From Paracoccus sp. (in: a-proteobacteria) (GTDB lineage: Bacteria > Pseudomonadota > Alphaproteobacteria > Rhodobacterales > Rhodobacteraceae): a stretch of DNA of 64,000 bases. Location of the stretch: the NCBI RefSeq assembly GCF_030538755.1, contig NZ_JAUNTJ010000012.1, positions 1-64,000 on the forward strand. Reading direction: 5' to 3'. The notes under the pieces were generated by a model. It was not told the DNA's origin, made no database searches, and saw nothing but the letters and a program-made list of their open reading frames with translations. Both the position numbers and the translations under genes were made by a program. Positions 1 through 10,551 of this stretch are shown here, one piece after another (within the stretch, counting starts at the first letter, position 1; each line of letters opens with the position of its first letter).

Positions 1-50
1 AGCCCCCAACCCTATCCGCGCGGCGGTCGCCCCGCCCCGACCCCCGCCGG

Positions 51-69
51 CCCCCCCCCCCCCCCCCCC
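51..69. repeat. 19-nt poly-C tract
   Basis: An uninterrupted run of 19 C residues lies 16 bases beyond the hisE stop codon, in an already C-rich stretch that begins the window. It is outside any gene I can support. It may be a real slippery tract, or a sequencing or assembly artefact close to a contig end; the sequence alone cannot decide. Confidence 0.9.
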
Positions 70-85
70 GCTACCGCACCCCCTG

Positions 86-394
86 CTACCGCGCTGCCTT
101 TTCGGCGATGCCCGAGGTGCCCTCGCGCCGTTCCAGCTCGGCCTGCACATCAGCCAGCGTCACATCCCGTGCTGCCAGCATCACCAGCAGATGATAGATC
201 ACATCCGCCGCCTCAGACGTCAGGCGGGCGCGGTCGCCGCGCACGGCCTCGATCACGGCCTCGATCGCTTCTTCGCCGAATTTCTCGGCGCATTTTTCGG
301 GGCCTTTGGACAGCAGCCTGGCTGTCCAGCTTTCGTCCGGGTCCGCGTCCTTGCGGGCGGCGATGGTGGCGGCAAGACGGTCAAGCGCGCTCAT
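86..394 (-). CDS. hisE: Phosphoribosyl-ATP pyrophosphatase
   Basis: 102 residues, the usual length of stand-alone HisE. It hydrolyses phosphoribosyl-ATP to phosphoribosyl-AMP, the second step of histidine synthesis, in the cytoplasm. The MazG-like helical core is visible: the [14 protein letters not shown] segment (about residues 37-50) and the [13 protein letters not shown] segment (61-73) carry the acidic residues that bind magnesium in this family. The chosen ATG overlaps the hisF stop codon by 4 bases (ATGA), so the two genes are translationally coupled, and a longer reading frame into hisF is an artefact. hisI, which encodes the next enzyme, is not nearby. Confidence 0.95.
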   Translation of the reverse strand: MSALDRLAATIAARKDADPDESWTARLLSKGPEKCAEKFGEEAIEAVIEAVRGDRARLTSEAADVIYHLLVMLAARDVTLADVQAELERREGTSGIAEKAAR

Positions 395-1152
395 GTCAGC
401 CTCACCGGGATGCCGGCGGCAGCCATATGAGCCTTGGCCTCGCCAATGGTATAGGTGCCAAAGTGAAAGATGGATGCCGCCAGCACGGCGGATGCGCCAC
501 CCTCGGTCACGCCCTCGACCAGATGATCCAGCGTGCCAACCCCGCCCGAGGCGATGACCGGGATATTCACGGCATCCGCAATGGCGCGCGTCAGCGGGAT
601 GTTGAACCCGGACTTGGTGCCGTCGCGGTCCATGCTGGTCAGCAAGATCTCGCCCGCGCCCCTGGCCTGCACGGTGCGGGCAAACTGAACCGCGTCGATG
701 CCGGTGGGGCGGCGCCCGCCATGGGTAAAGATTTCCCATTTCCCCGGCGCGACCGTCTTGGCGTCGATGGCCACGACGATGCACTGGCTGCCGAACCGAT
801 CCGCCGCCGCCGCCACCACATCCGGGTCGGCCACTGCGGCCGAGTTGAACGACACCTTGTCCGCTCCGGCCAGCAACAGCGCCCGCACATCGCTGTGCGA
901 CCGCACGCCGCCGCCGACCGTCAGCGGCACAAAGCACTGTTCTGCCGTGCGCGTGACCAGATCGAACATGGTGCCACGGTTTTCATGCGTCGCATGAATG
1001 TCGAGAAAACAGATCTCGTCCGCGCCCGCCGCATCATAGGCTTTGGCCGCCTCGACCGGATCGCCGGCGTCGATCAGGTCAACGAAGTTCACGCCCTTGA
1101 CCACACGGCCATCGGCGACATCAAGACAGGGAATGATCCGGGTTTTCAGCAT
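391..1152 (-). CDS. hisF: Imidazole glycerol phosphate synthase, cyclase subunit
   Basis: 253 residues with the full (beta-alpha)8 barrel. HisF joins with the glutaminase HisH to turn PRFAR plus ammonia into imidazole glycerol phosphate and AICAR. The two catalytic aspartates of the family are present: D11 in PCLDVADGR and D130 in VVAIDAKT. Phosphate-binding loops VGGGVR (about 79-84) and ASGGVG are intact. The ATG was chosen because the family starts [11 protein letters not shown]; the frame stays open further upstream but that part has no similarity. It is first in a hisF-hisE pair. hisA is on the same strand but about 56 kb away, so the usual his cluster is split, and hisH is not in the window. 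Confidence 0.97.
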   Translation of the reverse strand: MLKTRIIPCLDVADGRVVKGVNFVDLIDAGDPVEAAKAYDAAGADEICFLDIHATHENRGTMFDLVTRTAEQCFVPLTVGGGVRSHSDVRALLLAGADKVSFNSAAVADPDVVAAAADRFGSQCIVVAIDAKTVAPGKWEIFTHGGRRPTGIDAVQFARTVQARGAGEILLTSMDRDGTKSGFNIPLTRAIADAVNIPVIASGGVGTLDHLVEGVTEGGASAVLAASIFHFGTYTIGEAKAHMAAAGIPVRLT

Positions 1153-1320
1153 GGTGCGGTGATAGCGCGGGCAGGCGCGCAGGGAAAGGGGGCAGGGCGA
1201 CAGGCAAGCCCCGCAAGACATGTCGAATGTCGCATTCTGGCCGCAACCTGTCGCCTGCCCCTGTCGCGCGCGCGGACGGTCTGACAGAAAAAGACAATAG
1301 GCTGACAGGGGATTCGGACC

Positions 1321-3810
1321 ATGAAGACACATGTAAAGGCGTTGGTGGTGGGCGGCGGTGCCGTGGGATGCGGGATTGCGCTGCATCTGGCGCGCGCGGG
1401 CTGGGATACGATGCTGGTCGAACGCGACGAACTGACCGCCGGGTCCACCTGGCACGCCGCCGGTCTGCTGCCGCTGTTCAACATGGGCTATGCGACCAGC
1501 CATATCCATGATTATTCGGTGAAACTCTACGCCGGGCTAGAGGCGGAAACCGGCCTGAACGCCGGTTTCGCGCGCGTGGGCAACCTGCGCATGGCGCAGA
1601 CCGATGCGCGGATGGATGAATATATGCTGTATTCCGCCACCGCCGAAACCGTTGGCGTCGAACATGAATTCCTGACGCCCGCCCAGATCAGGGATCGCTG
1701 GCCGCTGGTGCGCACCGAAGACCTGAAAGGTGCGCTGTTCCACCCGACCGACGGCTATATCAACCCCGCCGATGTGACGCAGGCGATGGCCCGCGCCGCC
1801 CGCATGGCCGGTGCCTCGATCGAGCGCAAGATTCAGGTCAACGCCTATAAATGGACCGGCGATGAATGGATCGTGACCTGCGACCGCATGGTGGAAAAGG
1901 GCGGCAACCTTGTGCCCGCCAACGAACCGTTCGAGATTCGCGCCGAACATGTCGTCACCGCCACCGGCAACCACGCACAGCGCACCGCGCGCCTGCTGGG
2001 CATCAAGATCCCGGCGATCCCGGTCGAACATCAGTTCATCGTCACCGAACCCGACCCCGCGCTGTTGAAATGGCGGGCCGAGGGCAACCCCGAACACCCG
2101 GTCCTGCGCGATGCCGATGCGAAATGGTATGTCCGCGAAGAACGCGGCGGCTGGATTCTTGGCCCCTATGAACGCAATGCGCCCGCGCGGTTCATCTATG
2201 ACGTGCCCGAAACCTTCCGCGCCGATCTGTTCCCGCTGGATCTGGAACGCATCGAAGAGGAATACATGTCGATGATCCACCGGATTCCGACCTCGGAAAC
2301 CGTGGGTCTCAAGGATGATTTCAACGGCCCGATCTGCTATACGCCCGATGGCAACCCGCTGGTCGGCCCCGCGCCGGGCCTGCGCAACATGTGGCTGGCC
2401 GAGGGCTTCAGCTTTGGCATCACCGCCGCCGGGGGCACCGGCTATTATTTGGCGCAGATGATGACCCAGGGCGAGGCCGAAATCGACATGGCCAGCCTTG
2501 ACCCGCGCCGCTTTGGCCGCTGGATGACCACCGATTATGCGGTGAAAAAGAACGAAGAATGCTATGAGCATGTCTTCATCCTGCATCACCCCGACGAAGA
2601 ACGCCAAGCCGCGCGCCCGCTGCGCACCGCGCCCGCCTATGACCGCCAGATCGCGGCCGGGGCGCAGATGGGGCAGGTGAACGGCTGGGAACGCCCGAAC
2701 TATTACGCGCCGCAGGGGTTCGATGACCATGCCGCGCGCAGCTTTCGCCGGGGCGGCTGGTGGCAATATGCGCTGGACGAGGCCAAGGCGCTTCGCGAAA
2801 CGGCCGGCCTGATCGACGCTTCTGCTTTTGCCAAGCATCGCGTTTACGGCGCGGGGGCGACGGCGTTTCTGGACTGGTTCACCACCAACAAACTGCCCAA
2901 GGTCGGGCGCATCAACCTGACCTATGCCCTGACCGAAACCGGGACGACGCGCACCGAATACACCATCGTGCGACTGGCCGAGGATGATTACTATGTCATC
3001 TCTGCCGGGGCATGGGCCGATTACGATGGCGACAACCTGCGCAAACTGGCCGAGGAAATGGGCGGCGAATTCGGGCAGGTCATCATTCAGGACATCACCA
3101 CGCAATGGGGCGTCTATGCGCTGGCCGGGCCGAACAGCCGCGCGATCCTGCGCGAACTGGTGCGCGACGCCGACCCCGACACGGTGCTGGGCAACAAGCG
3201 ATTCCCGTGGCTATCGGTGCGCGACATCGAACTGGGCATGTGCCCCGTCCGCGCCATTCGCGTCGCCTATACCGGCGAATTGGGCTGGGAACTGCACTAT
3301 CCCATCGAATTCGGCCGTTACCTGTGGGATGAACTGATTAAGGCGGGCGAAAAGCACGGGCTGAAACTGGTCGGCGCGCGGGCGCAGAACTGGCTGCGGC
3401 AGGAAAAATCCTATCGCGCCTTTGGCACCGAACTGGGCCGCGACGCCACCCCGCTTGAGGCCGGGCTGGATCGCTTTGTCGATCTGTCGAAATCCTTCAA
3501 CGGCAAGGATGCGATGCAGGCCAAGGGCATCCGCTCGAAATGCGTCACGCTGCTGATCGACGGGCCGGATGATGCCGATCCGTGGGGCCGCGAGGGGCTG
3601 TTCCTTGACGGGCAGCGCGTCGGGCGGCTGACCTCGGGCGGGTATTCGGTGGCGTTCGGCAAACAGATCGCCATGGGCTATGTCCGCCCCGATCTGGCCG
3701 TGCCGGGCACGAAACTGAAGGTGCGCATGTTCCGCGAGCTGTGGGACGCCCAAGTGACCGAGGACAGCCCCTTCGACCCCGAAAACGCCCGCATCCGCGT
3801 GGACGGCTAA
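1321..3810 (+). CDS. GcvT-family FAD-dependent dehydrogenase (dimethylglycine/sarcosine dehydrogenase-like)
   Basis: 829 residues, typical for the two-part enzymes that oxidatively demethylate N-methylglycines and pass the one-carbon unit to tetrahydrofolate. The N-terminal half is a D-amino-acid-oxidase-type flavoprotein with a Rossmann fingerprint [10 protein letters not shown] (11-20). STWHAAGLL (42-50) contains H45, aligned with the histidine that holds FAD covalently in mammalian dimethylglycine dehydrogenase. The C-terminal half (roughly 430-829) is a GcvT aminomethyltransferase fold with its C-terminal barrel. It lies divergent from hisF and convergent, 6 bases apart, with a TetR regulator. 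The exact substrate (dimethylglycine, sarcosine or another methylamine) cannot be settled from sequence. Confidence 0.85.
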   Translation: MKTHVKALVVGGGAVGCGIALHLARAGWDTMLVERDELTAGSTWHAAGLLPLFNMGYATSHIHDYSVKLYAGLEAETGLNAGFARVGNLRMAQTDARMDEYMLYSATAETVGVEHEFLTPAQIRDRWPLVRTEDLKGALFHPTDGYINPADVTQAMARAARMAGASIERKIQVNAYKWTGDEWIVTCDRMVEKGGNLVPANEPFEIRAEHVVTATGNHAQRTARLLGIKIPAIPVEHQFIVTEPDPALLKWRAEGNPEHPVLRDADAKWYVREERGGWILGPYERNAPARFIYDVPETFRADLFPLDLERIEEEYMSMIHRIPTSETVGLKDDFNGPICYTPDGNPLVGPAPGLRNMWLAEGFSFGITAAGGTGYYLAQMMTQGEAEIDMASLDPRRFGRWMTTDYAVKKNEECYEHVFILHHPDEERQAARPLRTAPAYDRQIAAGAQMGQVNGWERPNYYAPQGFDDHAARSFRRGGWWQYALDEAKALRETAGLIDASAFAKHRVYGAGATAFLDWFTTNKLPKVGRINLTYALTETGTTRTEYTIVRLAEDDYYVISAGAWADYDGDNLRKLAEEMGGEFGQVIIQDITTQWGVYALAGPNSRAILRELVRDADPDTVLGNKRFPWLSVRDIELGMCPVRAIRVAYTGELGWELHYPIEFGRYLWDELIKAGEKHGLKLVGARAQNWLRQEKSYRAFGTELGRDATPLEAGLDRFVDLSKSFNGKDAMQAKGIRSKCVTLLIDGPDDADPWGREGLFLDGQRVGRLTSGGYSVAFGKQIAMGYVRPDLAVPGTKLKVRMFRELWDAQVTEDSPFDPENARIRVDG

Positions 3811-3816
3811 GGCGGC

Positions 3817-4464
3817 TTATTGCCCTGCTGCGGTCGGGTCTTCTGTCCGCAGCGAACCGAGAATGCCCATTTCCCGCATCAGATCGTCCAGTGCGGGCGC
3901 GCCAAAGGGCGGGGCCAGACTGTTGACCCGCTCGGCGCAGCCCAGCATGGCATAGCCGTGCGCAAGGCTCCAGATCATGGTTTCGATCATCACCGGATCA
4001 CGCCCCTTGGTAAAGGGCGCCGCCGCGATCCGCAGCGGCTCGTAGGCGTATTGCATCGCACTGGCCAGATCGGGGTTGTCGCGGTCAACCTCGGTATGCA
4101 CGAGCATCAGGTGAAACAGCGTGCCCTGATCCTGCGCGAACTGGCAATAGGCGCGGCCCAGATTGCGCAGCCGCTGGCGTGGCGCATCGGAATCGTCGGG
4201 CACCGGCTGATCCAGCGCATCGCGCAGGAATTTACCGAAATCGCGGAACGCCTTGATCGCAATGGCGGTGCGCAAGCCCGACAGCCCGTCGAAATGATGC
4301 GCCGGTGCGCCATGCGACACCCCCGCCCGCGCCGCGGCCCCACGCAAGGTCAGCGTTTCGCCCGACAGCAGAATCTGCATTCCGGCCTCAATCAGCCGCT
4401 CTGACAGGGGGAGAGTCAGGTTTTTCATTGTCATATCGTCCGTCGCTGCTGATTTTCTTGACAT
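3817..4464 (-). CDS. TetR/AcrR family transcriptional regulator
   Basis: 215 residues. The N-terminal region (about 14-65) is a TetR helix-turn-helix, recognisable from AARAGVSHGAPAHHF, a variant of the family's A..aGvs.g.lYhhF pattern. The rest is an all-helical ligand-binding and dimerisation domain of the kind seen in short-chain-responsive TetR proteins (FHLMLV..., MIETMIWSLAHG). It is convergent with the GcvT-type dehydrogenase, with only 6 bases between the stop codons, so a regulatory link is possible but not shown. The ATG at 4464 was taken; internal ATGs 11 and 13 codons downstream (MTMKNLTL) are alternatives. Confidence 0.85.
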   Translation of the reverse strand: MSRKSAATDDMTMKNLTLPLSERLIEAGMQILLSGETLTLRGAAARAGVSHGAPAHHFDGLSGLRTAIAIKAFRDFGKFLRDALDQPVPDDSDAPRQRLRNLGRAYCQFAQDQGTLFHLMLVHTEVDRDNPDLASAMQYAYEPLRIAAAPFTKGRDPVMIETMIWSLAHGYAMLGCAERVNSLAPPFGAPALDDLMREMGILGSLRTEDPTAAGQ

Positions 4465-4661
4465 ATGTGCCGCAATCCAGCAAAGGACAGGCGGTAGTTT
4501 ACAATGTCAGATTTACCCGCATCCGGGTGGCAGGGGGATGCGAAAGGGACTGTTGCCTTTGTAACCAGTCCTGCCAACCATTTCCCAGACCGGGCGCGCC
4601 CCGTTGGTGGCATGTCTTTGCTGTCCGGCGGCATTATATGGGTCATCAGATCCCTGCCAAC

Positions 4662-4685
4662 AAAAATGCCGCCCCGAAAGGCGGC
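4662..4685 (-). terminator. Intrinsic terminator of tRNA-Gly copy 1
   Basis: Read on the minus strand, GCCGCC and GGCGGC form a 6-bp stem around TTTCGG and are followed by ATTTTT. It lies about 10 bases beyond the 3' end of the first tRNA-Gly, in the correct orientation. Confidence 0.75.
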
Positions 4686-4695
4686 GCGGCCCGAA

Positions 4696-4770
4696 TGGAG
4701 CGGGCGATGAGATTCGAACTCACGACCCTAACCTTGGCAAGGTTATGCTCTACCCCTGAGCTACGCCCGC
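4696..4770 (-). tRNA. tRNA-Gly (anticodon GCC), copy 1
   Basis: 75 bases including an encoded CCA. The acceptor stem pairs GCGGGCG with CGCCCGC. The anticodon stem TAACC/GGTTA encloses TTGCCAA, giving anticodon GCC for GGC and GGT codons. The T loop TTCGAAT is standard. An identical copy lies at 6335-6409. Confidence 0.97.
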
Positions 4771-4856
4771 ACTCCGTTTCGGTGGATCGGACATAGCCTC
4801 CGCCGCGGCGGGGTGCAAGGGGGGCAGCGCGAAAAAATCCGCGCTGCCCTGTGGTA

Positions 4857-6200
4857 TCAGCGTGCCGCCAGCAATTCCGGCACGTTTAACAGGATGAACT
4901 CGTTATTCGCGGCCTCGCCCAGCTTGCGCCCGGCGGAAAACGGCAGATTGTTGTCGTTGGCGACCATGATCTGCGTGTCATTCACGGCCATCACATCTTC
5001 GATGGTAAAGAACGGAAAGGTGAACGGCCCGTCGCCCTGACGCGAGGTTTCCAGCCGCGCCAGCCCGTCCGGGTCGGCAATGTTCATCAGGTCGATATGA
5101 CCGATGCGGCGCATAAAGCCATCGGCATCGCGGTCGGCGGTATCGACCAGCACGACGCGCTTGTGCAGCGCCGGCACCGGATAGCAATCCTGCGCCGGTT
5201 CGCCCGCGCATTGCAGCGACGGGTCGCCCTCACCATTGTCGCGTTCGATCACCAGCGCGCGGGTTTCGTCGATAAAGTTGAAATCGCCGATGGCGGTCGC
5301 CCCTTCGGCCAGCGCAAAGCGCGCCGTTTCGCCGGTCCATTCGCCCGCCGCCGGATCAAAGATCGGCACGCGCAGGAAATTGCCCTCGGGCTGACCATCC
5401 GCCCCAAGCAGCGGCTTTTCCAGCATCGCCCACAGCAGGTTGGTGCCGGGTTGCAGGGCCATGCCCTCATACCCGCCCGACCGCTGGCTTTGGAAATCGG
5501 TGCCGGGCGCGGCCGGAACGCGCAGGGCAGGGTGGTCGGGGCTGCGCAGCGGCTGGCCGTCGATCAGCGTCGGGTAAACGTCGATGATGCGCCCGTCCAG
5601 CCCGGCGCGGATCAGCCAGGGGCCGAACTCATCCCCGATCCAGACTTCATCGTTCAGCACCTGAATGCTTTCAGGGTCGAAATCCGCGCCGGTCAGATAG
5701 CGCGAATCGCTGCCCTCATAGGCGATGCGGAACGGCACCTTGTGGTCGGGGTCGTGCAGGAACACGGTTTCGTTGATCGCCACATCGCCTGATTCGAAAT
5801 CCGGCGTCATGCGGTTGAACATCAGCAGCGCGTCGGGGCTGTTCGCTCTGGACCCAAAACCGTTGTCGATCAGCACATAGACCGAGCCATCATCCGCCCG
5901 GTTCATCGCAAAGCCGGAAAAGCCCTGAATCGGCTGGCCCAGAAACGGCAGGCTGATGCCGGTCGGGTGGCTGCCATAGGCCGCGCCGGTGTCGCCCGGT
6001 TTGGTCATCGGCTGGCGGTTGGGCGTTTCGCCGGTGAACTTGCCCGACACCCAGGCATCGCGCGGCGCGTCAGCGGGCGGGGCGGTCATCGTCATCGCCG
6101 GAACAAAGGCGTGCCCGGCCAGCGTGGCGGGAAAGGTTTCCTCGGCCAGCGCGGGGGCGGCGGTGGTCAGAACGGCTGCGGTCAGGAAAAGGTGGCGCAT
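4857..6200 (-). CDS. Exported esterase-like/phytase-like protein
   Basis: 447 residues beginning with a signal peptide (MRHLFLTAAVLTTAAPALA, cleavage near residue 19), so the product is periplasmic or secreted. The body matches the bacterial esterase-like activity of phytase family, a beta-propeller-type fold. Characteristic segments are GFSGFAMNRADDGSVYVLIDNGFG (abridged here as GFSGFA...DNGFG), VWIGDEFGPWL, SGGYEGMALQPG and DFNFIDETRALVIERDNGEG (the end of the propeller). Enzyme activity for this family is poorly established. The gene sits alone between two identical tRNA-Gly genes that read in the same direction. Confidence 0.85.
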   Translation of the reverse strand: MRHLFLTAAVLTTAAPALAEETFPATLAGHAFVPAMTMTAPPADAPRDAWVSGKFTGETPNRQPMTKPGDTGAAYGSHPTGISLPFLGQPIQGFSGFAMNRADDGSVYVLIDNGFGSRANSPDALLMFNRMTPDFESGDVAINETVFLHDPDHKVPFRIAYEGSDSRYLTGADFDPESIQVLNDEVWIGDEFGPWLIRAGLDGRIIDVYPTLIDGQPLRSPDHPALRVPAAPGTDFQSQRSGGYEGMALQPGTNLLWAMLEKPLLGADGQPEGNFLRVPIFDPAAGEWTGETARFALAEGATAIGDFNFIDETRALVIERDNGEGDPSLQCAGEPAQDCYPVPALHKRVVLVDTADRDADGFMRRIGHIDLMNIADPDGLARLETSRQGDGPFTFPFFTIEDVMAVNDTQIMVANDNNLPFSAGRKLGEAANNEFILLNVPELLAAR

Positions 6201-6334
6201 GATGATTCCATCGGGTTGTCGATGGGGCGGTTATGCGGCGCGTTTATGACGAAACCTGCGCAGTGTCGTGACAAGATGATGACAACCGGCACGCCGGCCG
6301 ATAATCGCCTGACCAACACTGTCGGGAAAGAAAC

Positions 6335-6409
6335 TGGAGCGGGCGATGAGATTCGAACTCACGACCCTAACCTTGGCAAGGTTATGCTCTACCCCTGAGC
6401 TACGCCCGC
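6335..6409 (-). tRNA. tRNA-Gly (anticodon GCC), copy 2
   Basis: Identical over all 75 bases to the copy at 4696-4770, including CCA, anticodon GCC and T loop. I see no good T-tailed hairpin on its 3' side, unlike copy 1. Confidence 0.97.
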
Positions 6410-6422
6410 ACTCCGTTTCGGT
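6335..6422 (-). repeat. 88-bp perfect direct repeat (partner 4696-4783)
   Basis: The identity between the two tRNA-Gly loci covers the tRNA and 13 bases upstream of it (ending CTCCGTTTCGGT on the plus strand), then stops abruptly on both sides. The two copies are in the same orientation, 1639 bases apart start to start, and enclose only the phytase-like gene. Confidence 0.95.
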
Positions 6423-6503
6423 TTGGCGCGTTTAATCGCAGGATCGTCCGCGCGCAAGGGGGAAAATGCAGGTGCAGCATTTTTCCGTTTCCCCGGCGCG
6501 GAG

Positions 6504-7568
6504 TCATGCGACGGATTTGGCCAGCCACGCCGCCAGTGCGGCATCGTCCATCGCGGCCAGTTCCTGCGCCTCGTCCGGGTGTTCCAGATGGATCAGCGCC
6601 ACGGCCTTGCCCGCGCGGGTGATGGCGACGAACTCGCCATCCTCGCTGCCGGCACCGCCGAAGGCCGCCGCATATCCCTGCGCCGCGATGGCACGCACCA
6701 GCCGTTCGGCCTGCGCCTCGTAGGCGGGCGAGAACCGTTCCCAGATTTCCACCGGCACATCGCCCGTCAGCCCCCAGGCGTGCGGCAGAGCGTCGGGGGT
6801 GCGAGGAAAGCTCGGGGTCATGGCGGGCCTTTCCGTGTCATGGGCGGGCGACGGGTCGTCAAGAATTTCGCGTGCGATGGCGACCTGTTGCGCATTGCCT
6901 GCCGGGGTGCCGTCGGGCGCGGTCAAGACGTCCTCTAACCCGATGCGCGCGGCCTCGCAGCCCCATATGCGGGCGCGGTTAACAAAGGGCCAAGCCGTGT
7001 GGTCAAAGCCGTGCAACAGCACCGGCAAGCCCGGCAGATCGCGGCGCAGACGCGCCAGCATTGCCTGCGCCAGCGGCCCGGCCTGTGGCAGATCGCCGTG
7101 GTCCATTTCGATCATCACCCGAACCGCGCCCGCAGCCGCATCGGGCAGGGATAACAGCCGGTCCAGATCGGCCATGCGGGCAAGGCCCAGCTCGATTCCC
7201 ACCCCCAGACGCCGCATCAGCGCCATGACCGCAGGGGCATCCGGTTCGGACAGGTTAACGGAAACGTAATCGGGCTTTTCATCCCACGCCGCCATATCCC
7301 GCAGCCGCCCCCGCGCCGGGGCGATCCAGTCGCCGGTGCTGATGCCCACCGGCATCCCCGGCACGGCGCGTCGCACCGCGCGCAGATGCGCGGCGACAGT
7401 ATCCGGGGCCAGCGTTTCGCGCCCGGCATCGTCGCGCGGGTGGATATGCAGGCAATCCGCGCCCGCCGCGCGGCAGGCCAGCGCATCCGCCGCAACCTGA
7501 TCGGGCAGCAGCGGCAGAAGCGGAACCTCCGCCTGCCGCGCGCCGTTCAGCGCGGCTTGCAGGATCAT
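6504..7568 (-). CDS. BKACE-type beta-keto acid cleavage enzyme fused to an unknown C-terminal domain
   Basis: 354 residues. Residues 1 to about 245 are a BKACE (3-keto-5-aminohexanoate cleavage enzyme) barrel: HIHPRD (41-46) supplies the metal-binding histidine pair, and [11 protein letters not shown] (185-195) and [14 protein letters not shown] (207-220) are later family motifs. These zinc enzymes condense a beta-keto acid with acetyl-CoA; the substrate here is unknown. Residues 250-354 (about 105 aa, [14 protein letters not shown]... to the end) are not part of the family and I do not recognise them. M250 (position 6821) is preceded by GGAAAGG six bases upstream, so a separate or additional product could start there. 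The gene start overlaps the uvrA stop by 4 bases. Confidence 0.75.
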   Translation of the reverse strand: MILQAALNGARQAEVPLLPLLPDQVAADALACRAAGADCLHIHPRDDAGRETLAPDTVAAHLRAVRRAVPGMPVGISTGDWIAPARGRLRDMAAWDEKPDYVSVNLSEPDAPAVMALMRRLGVGIELGLARMADLDRLLSLPDAAAGAVRVMIEMDHGDLPQAGPLAQAMLARLRRDLPGLPVLLHGFDHTAWPFVNRARIWGCEAARIGLEDVLTAPDGTPAGNAQQVAIAREILDDPSPAHDTERPAMTPSFPRTPDALPHAWGLTGDVPVEIWERFSPAYEAQAERLVRAIAAQGYAAAFGGAGSEDGEFVAITRAGKAVALIHLEHPDEAQELAAMDDAALAAWLAKSVA

Positions 7569-10486
7569 TCGGCGGCGTCCTTGCGTCTGCTGTTGCGGCG
7601 CGGTTTTGCGGTGGCGGCTTGCGGCTGGATCACGTCATGGCCCCGCCGCTGGCGCGCGGCATCCAGCATCGGCGCAAGATAGCGCCCGGTGTGGCTGGCC
7701 GCGACGCTGGCCACGGTTTCGGGTGTGCCGACCGCCACCAACTGCCCGCCGCCGTCGCCGCCCTCGGGGCCGATGTCGATGATCCAGTCGGCGGTCTTTA
7801 TCACGTCAAGGTTATGCTCGATCACCACCACCGAATTGCCCTGATCGACCAGTTCATGCAGCACTTCCAACAGCTTGCGCACATCTTCGAAATGCAGGCC
7901 GGTCGTCGGTTCGTCCAGAATATACAGCGTCCGGCCCGTGGAACGCCGCGACAGCTCCTTGGACAGCTTGACCCGCTGCGCCTCGCCCCCGGAAAGAGTC
8001 GTCGCCTGCTGGCCGACCTTGATATAGCCCAGCCCGACCCGCATCAGCGCGTCCATCTTTTCGCGGATCGAGGGCACGGCCTTGAAAAATTCCTGCGCGT
8101 CCTCGACCGTCATGTCCAGCACGTCGGCGATGGATTTGCCCTTGAACTGCACCTCCAGCGTTTCGCGGTTGTAACGCTGACCCTTGCAGGTTTCGCATTC
8201 GACATAGACATCGGGCAGAAAGTGCATCTCGATCTTGATGACGCCATCGCCCTGACACGCCTCGCAGCGGCCGCCCTTGACGTTGAAACTGAACCGCCCC
8301 GGCTTATAGCCGCGCGCCTTCGACTCGGGCAGGCCGGCGAACCAGTCGCGGATCGGGGTGAACGCGCCGGTATAGGTGGCCGGGTTGGATCGCGGAGTCC
8401 GCCCGATGGGCCGCTGGTCGATGTCGATCACCTTGTCCAGATGTTCCAGCCCCTTGATGGTTTCGCAGGGGGCGGGTGTCTGCCGGGCGCCGTTCAGGCG
8501 CAGGCTGGCGGTCTTGAACAGGGTCTCAATCGTCAGCGTCGATTTGCCGCCGCCCGAGACGCCGGTGACGCAGACAAAGCGGCCCAGAGGAAATTCGGCG
8601 GTCACGTCTTTCAGGTTGTTGCCGGTCGCGCCGACCACCGTCACCGCCTTGCCGTTCCCGGCGCGGCGTTCGCCCGGAACACTGATCTCGCGCGCGCCGG
8701 ACAGATATTGCCCGGTCAGGCTGGCCGGGTCGGCGGTGATGTCGCCCGGCGTGCCGCGGCTGACGATGGTGCCGCCATGCACGCCCGCGCCCGGTCCCAT
8801 GTCAAAGACGTAATCGGCATGGCGGATCGCGTCTTCGTCATGTTCCACCACGATGACCGAATTGCCCGCATCGCGCAGCCCCTTCAGCGTGTCCAGCAGC
8901 CGGTCGTTGTCGCGCTGGTGCAGGCCGATGCTGGGTTCGTCCAGCACATACAGCACCCCGGTCAGCCCGCTGCCGATCTGGCTGGCCAGCCGGATGCGCT
9001 GCGATTCGCCCCCCGACAAGGTGCCCGCCGCGCGGCTGAGCGTCAGGTAATCCAGCCCCACATTCACCAGAAACCCCAGCCTTTCGCGGATTTCCTTAAG
9101 GATGGGGCGGGCGATTTCGTTCTTTTGATTGGTCAGGCTGTCGGGCGCGGCCTCGACCCAGGCCAGGGCTTCGCGGATCGACAGATCCACGACCTGACCG
9201 ATATGGCTGCCGCTGATCCTGACCGCCAAGGCTTCGGGCTTCAGGCGATAGCCGTTGCAGGTGCCGCAGGGGCGGTTGTTCTGGTATTTCTCGAATTCCT
9301 CGCGCACCCATGCGGAATCGCTTTCGCGCAGGCGGCGTTCCATATTGGGGATCACGCCCTCGAAGGCGCGGCTGATCTGATAGACCCGGCCCGCGTCGTC
9401 AAAGCGAAACTCGATTTCCTCGTTGCCGGAGCCGTGCAGGAACAGCCGTTTTACATCGGGCGACAGATCCTTCCACGGGGTTTTCTTGTCGAAGCCAAAG
9501 TGCTTGGCCAGCGCATTGATGGTTTGCGTCAGATAGGCCGATTTCGACTTGGCCCATGGCGCAATCGCCCCCTTGTCCACCGACAGGGCGGCATCCGGCA
9601 CGATCAGCCGTTCGTCAAAGAACAGCTCCACCCCCAGCCCGTCACAAACCGGGCAGGCCCCGAAGGGCGCGTTAAAGGAAAACAGCCGCGGCTCGATTTC
9701 GGGGATGGTAAAGCCCGACACCGGGCAGGCAAAGTTTTCGCTGAAGGTGATGCGTTCGGGTTCCTCGGTCGCGGTTTCCAGAATGGCGATGCCATCGGCC
9801 AGATCCAGCGCGGTGCGCAGACTGTCGGCCAGCCGCGTGGCAATATCGCCGCCGGTGACGATCCGGTCCACCACCACGTCAATGTTATGGCGGAACTTTT
9901 TGTCCAGCACCGGCGGTTCGTCCAGCTCGTGGAACGCGCCGTTCACCTTGACCCGCTGAAAGCCCTGCTTGCGCAGTTCGATGAACTCTTTCTTATATTC
10001 GCCCTTGCGGTCGCGCACGATGGGGGCCAGCAAATAGGCGCGGGTGCCGGCGGGCATGGCCATGATCCGGTCCACCATGTCCTGCACCTGCTGCGCCTCG
10101 ATCGGCAGGCCGGTGGCGGGCGAATAGGGGGTGCCAGCGCGGGCGAACAGCAACCGCAGATAGTCATAGATCTCGGTCACGGTGCCCACGGTCGAACGCG
10201 GGTTCTTGGATGTGGTTTTCTGCTCGATACTGATCGCGGGGGACAGGCCGCTGATGTGATCGACATCGGGCTTGCCCATCATGTCCAGAAACTGCCGCGC
10301 ATAGGCCGACAGCGATTCGACATAGCGGCGCTGACCCTCGGCATAGATGGTGTCAAAGGCCAGCGATGATTTGCCCGACCCCGACAGGCCGGTAATCACC
10401 ACCAGCTGATCGCGCGGAATGTCCAGATCCACGCCCTTCAGGTTGTGTTCGCGCGCGCCGCGCACCTCGATGAACTTCTGTTCCAT
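7565..10486 (-). CDS. uvrA: Excinuclease ABC subunit A
   Basis: 973 residues. UvrA is the damage-sensing ATPase of nucleotide excision repair and loads UvrB. The first Walker A is GLSGSGKS (33-40); the second, GVSGGGKST, lies about two thirds along. Both ABC signatures ([15 protein letters not shown] and [15 protein letters not shown]) and both zinc modules (CPVSG.../CPVCDG and [15 protein letters not shown]) are intact. A basic tail ([13 protein letters not shown]) makes it some 25-30 residues longer than E. coli UvrA. The ATG at 10486 has AAGGA 8 bases upstream; the frame runs on upstream but only across the promoter and the divergent gene. A LexA-type site lies 66 bases upstream, so SOS induction is expected. 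Confidence 0.97.
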   Translation of the reverse strand: MEQKFIEVRGAREHNLKGVDLDIPRDQLVVITGLSGSGKSSLAFDTIYAEGQRRYVESLSAYARQFLDMMGKPDVDHISGLSPAISIEQKTTSKNPRSTVGTVTEIYDYLRLLFARAGTPYSPATGLPIEAQQVQDMVDRIMAMPAGTRAYLLAPIVRDRKGEYKKEFIELRKQGFQRVKVNGAFHELDEPPVLDKKFRHNIDVVVDRIVTGGDIATRLADSLRTALDLADGIAILETATEEPERITFSENFACPVSGFTIPEIEPRLFSFNAPFGACPVCDGLGVELFFDERLIVPDAALSVDKGAIAPWAKSKSAYLTQTINALAKHFGFDKKTPWKDLSPDVKRLFLHGSGNEEIEFRFDDAGRVYQISRAFEGVIPNMERRLRESDSAWVREEFEKYQNNRPCGTCNGYRLKPEALAVRISGSHIGQVVDLSIREALAWVEAAPDSLTNQKNEIARPILKEIRERLGFLVNVGLDYLTLSRAAGTLSGGESQRIRLASQIGSGLTGVLYVLDEPSIGLHQRDNDRLLDTLKGLRDAGNSVIVVEHDEDAIRHADYVFDMGPGAGVHGGTIVSRGTPGDITADPASLTGQYLSGAREISVPGERRAGNGKAVTVVGATGNNLKDVTAEFPLGRFVCVTGVSGGGKSTLTIETLFKTASLRLNGARQTPAPCETIKGLEHLDKVIDIDQRPIGRTPRSNPATYTGAFTPIRDWFAGLPESKARGYKPGRFSFNVKGGRCEACQGDGVIKIEMHFLPDVYVECETCKGQRYNRETLEVQFKGKSIADVLDMTVEDAQEFFKAVPSIREKMDALMRVGLGYIKVGQQATTLSGGEAQRVKLSKELSRRSTGRTLYILDEPTTGLHFEDVRKLLEVLHELVDQGNSVVVIEHNLDVIKTADWIIDIGPEGGDGGGQLVAVGTPETVASVAASHTGRYLAPMLDAARQRRGHDVIQPQAATAKPRRNSRRKDAAE

Positions 10487-10551
10487 GGCGTGTTCCTTTG
10501 ACCCAAGCGCATCAGATAATGCGCGCGCAGACAAAAGCAACCGAAAATCAG

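Noticed and set aside
4504..4710. 68-codon plus-strand frame before tRNA-Gly
   Set aside because: It runs through the terminator and into the tRNA gene, lacks a ribosome binding site and resembles nothing.
7619..10369. 916-codon open frame antisense to uvrA
   Set aside because: It mirrors the GC-rich codon pattern of uvrA on the other strand, has no recognisable domain and contradicts an intact, full-length uvrA.
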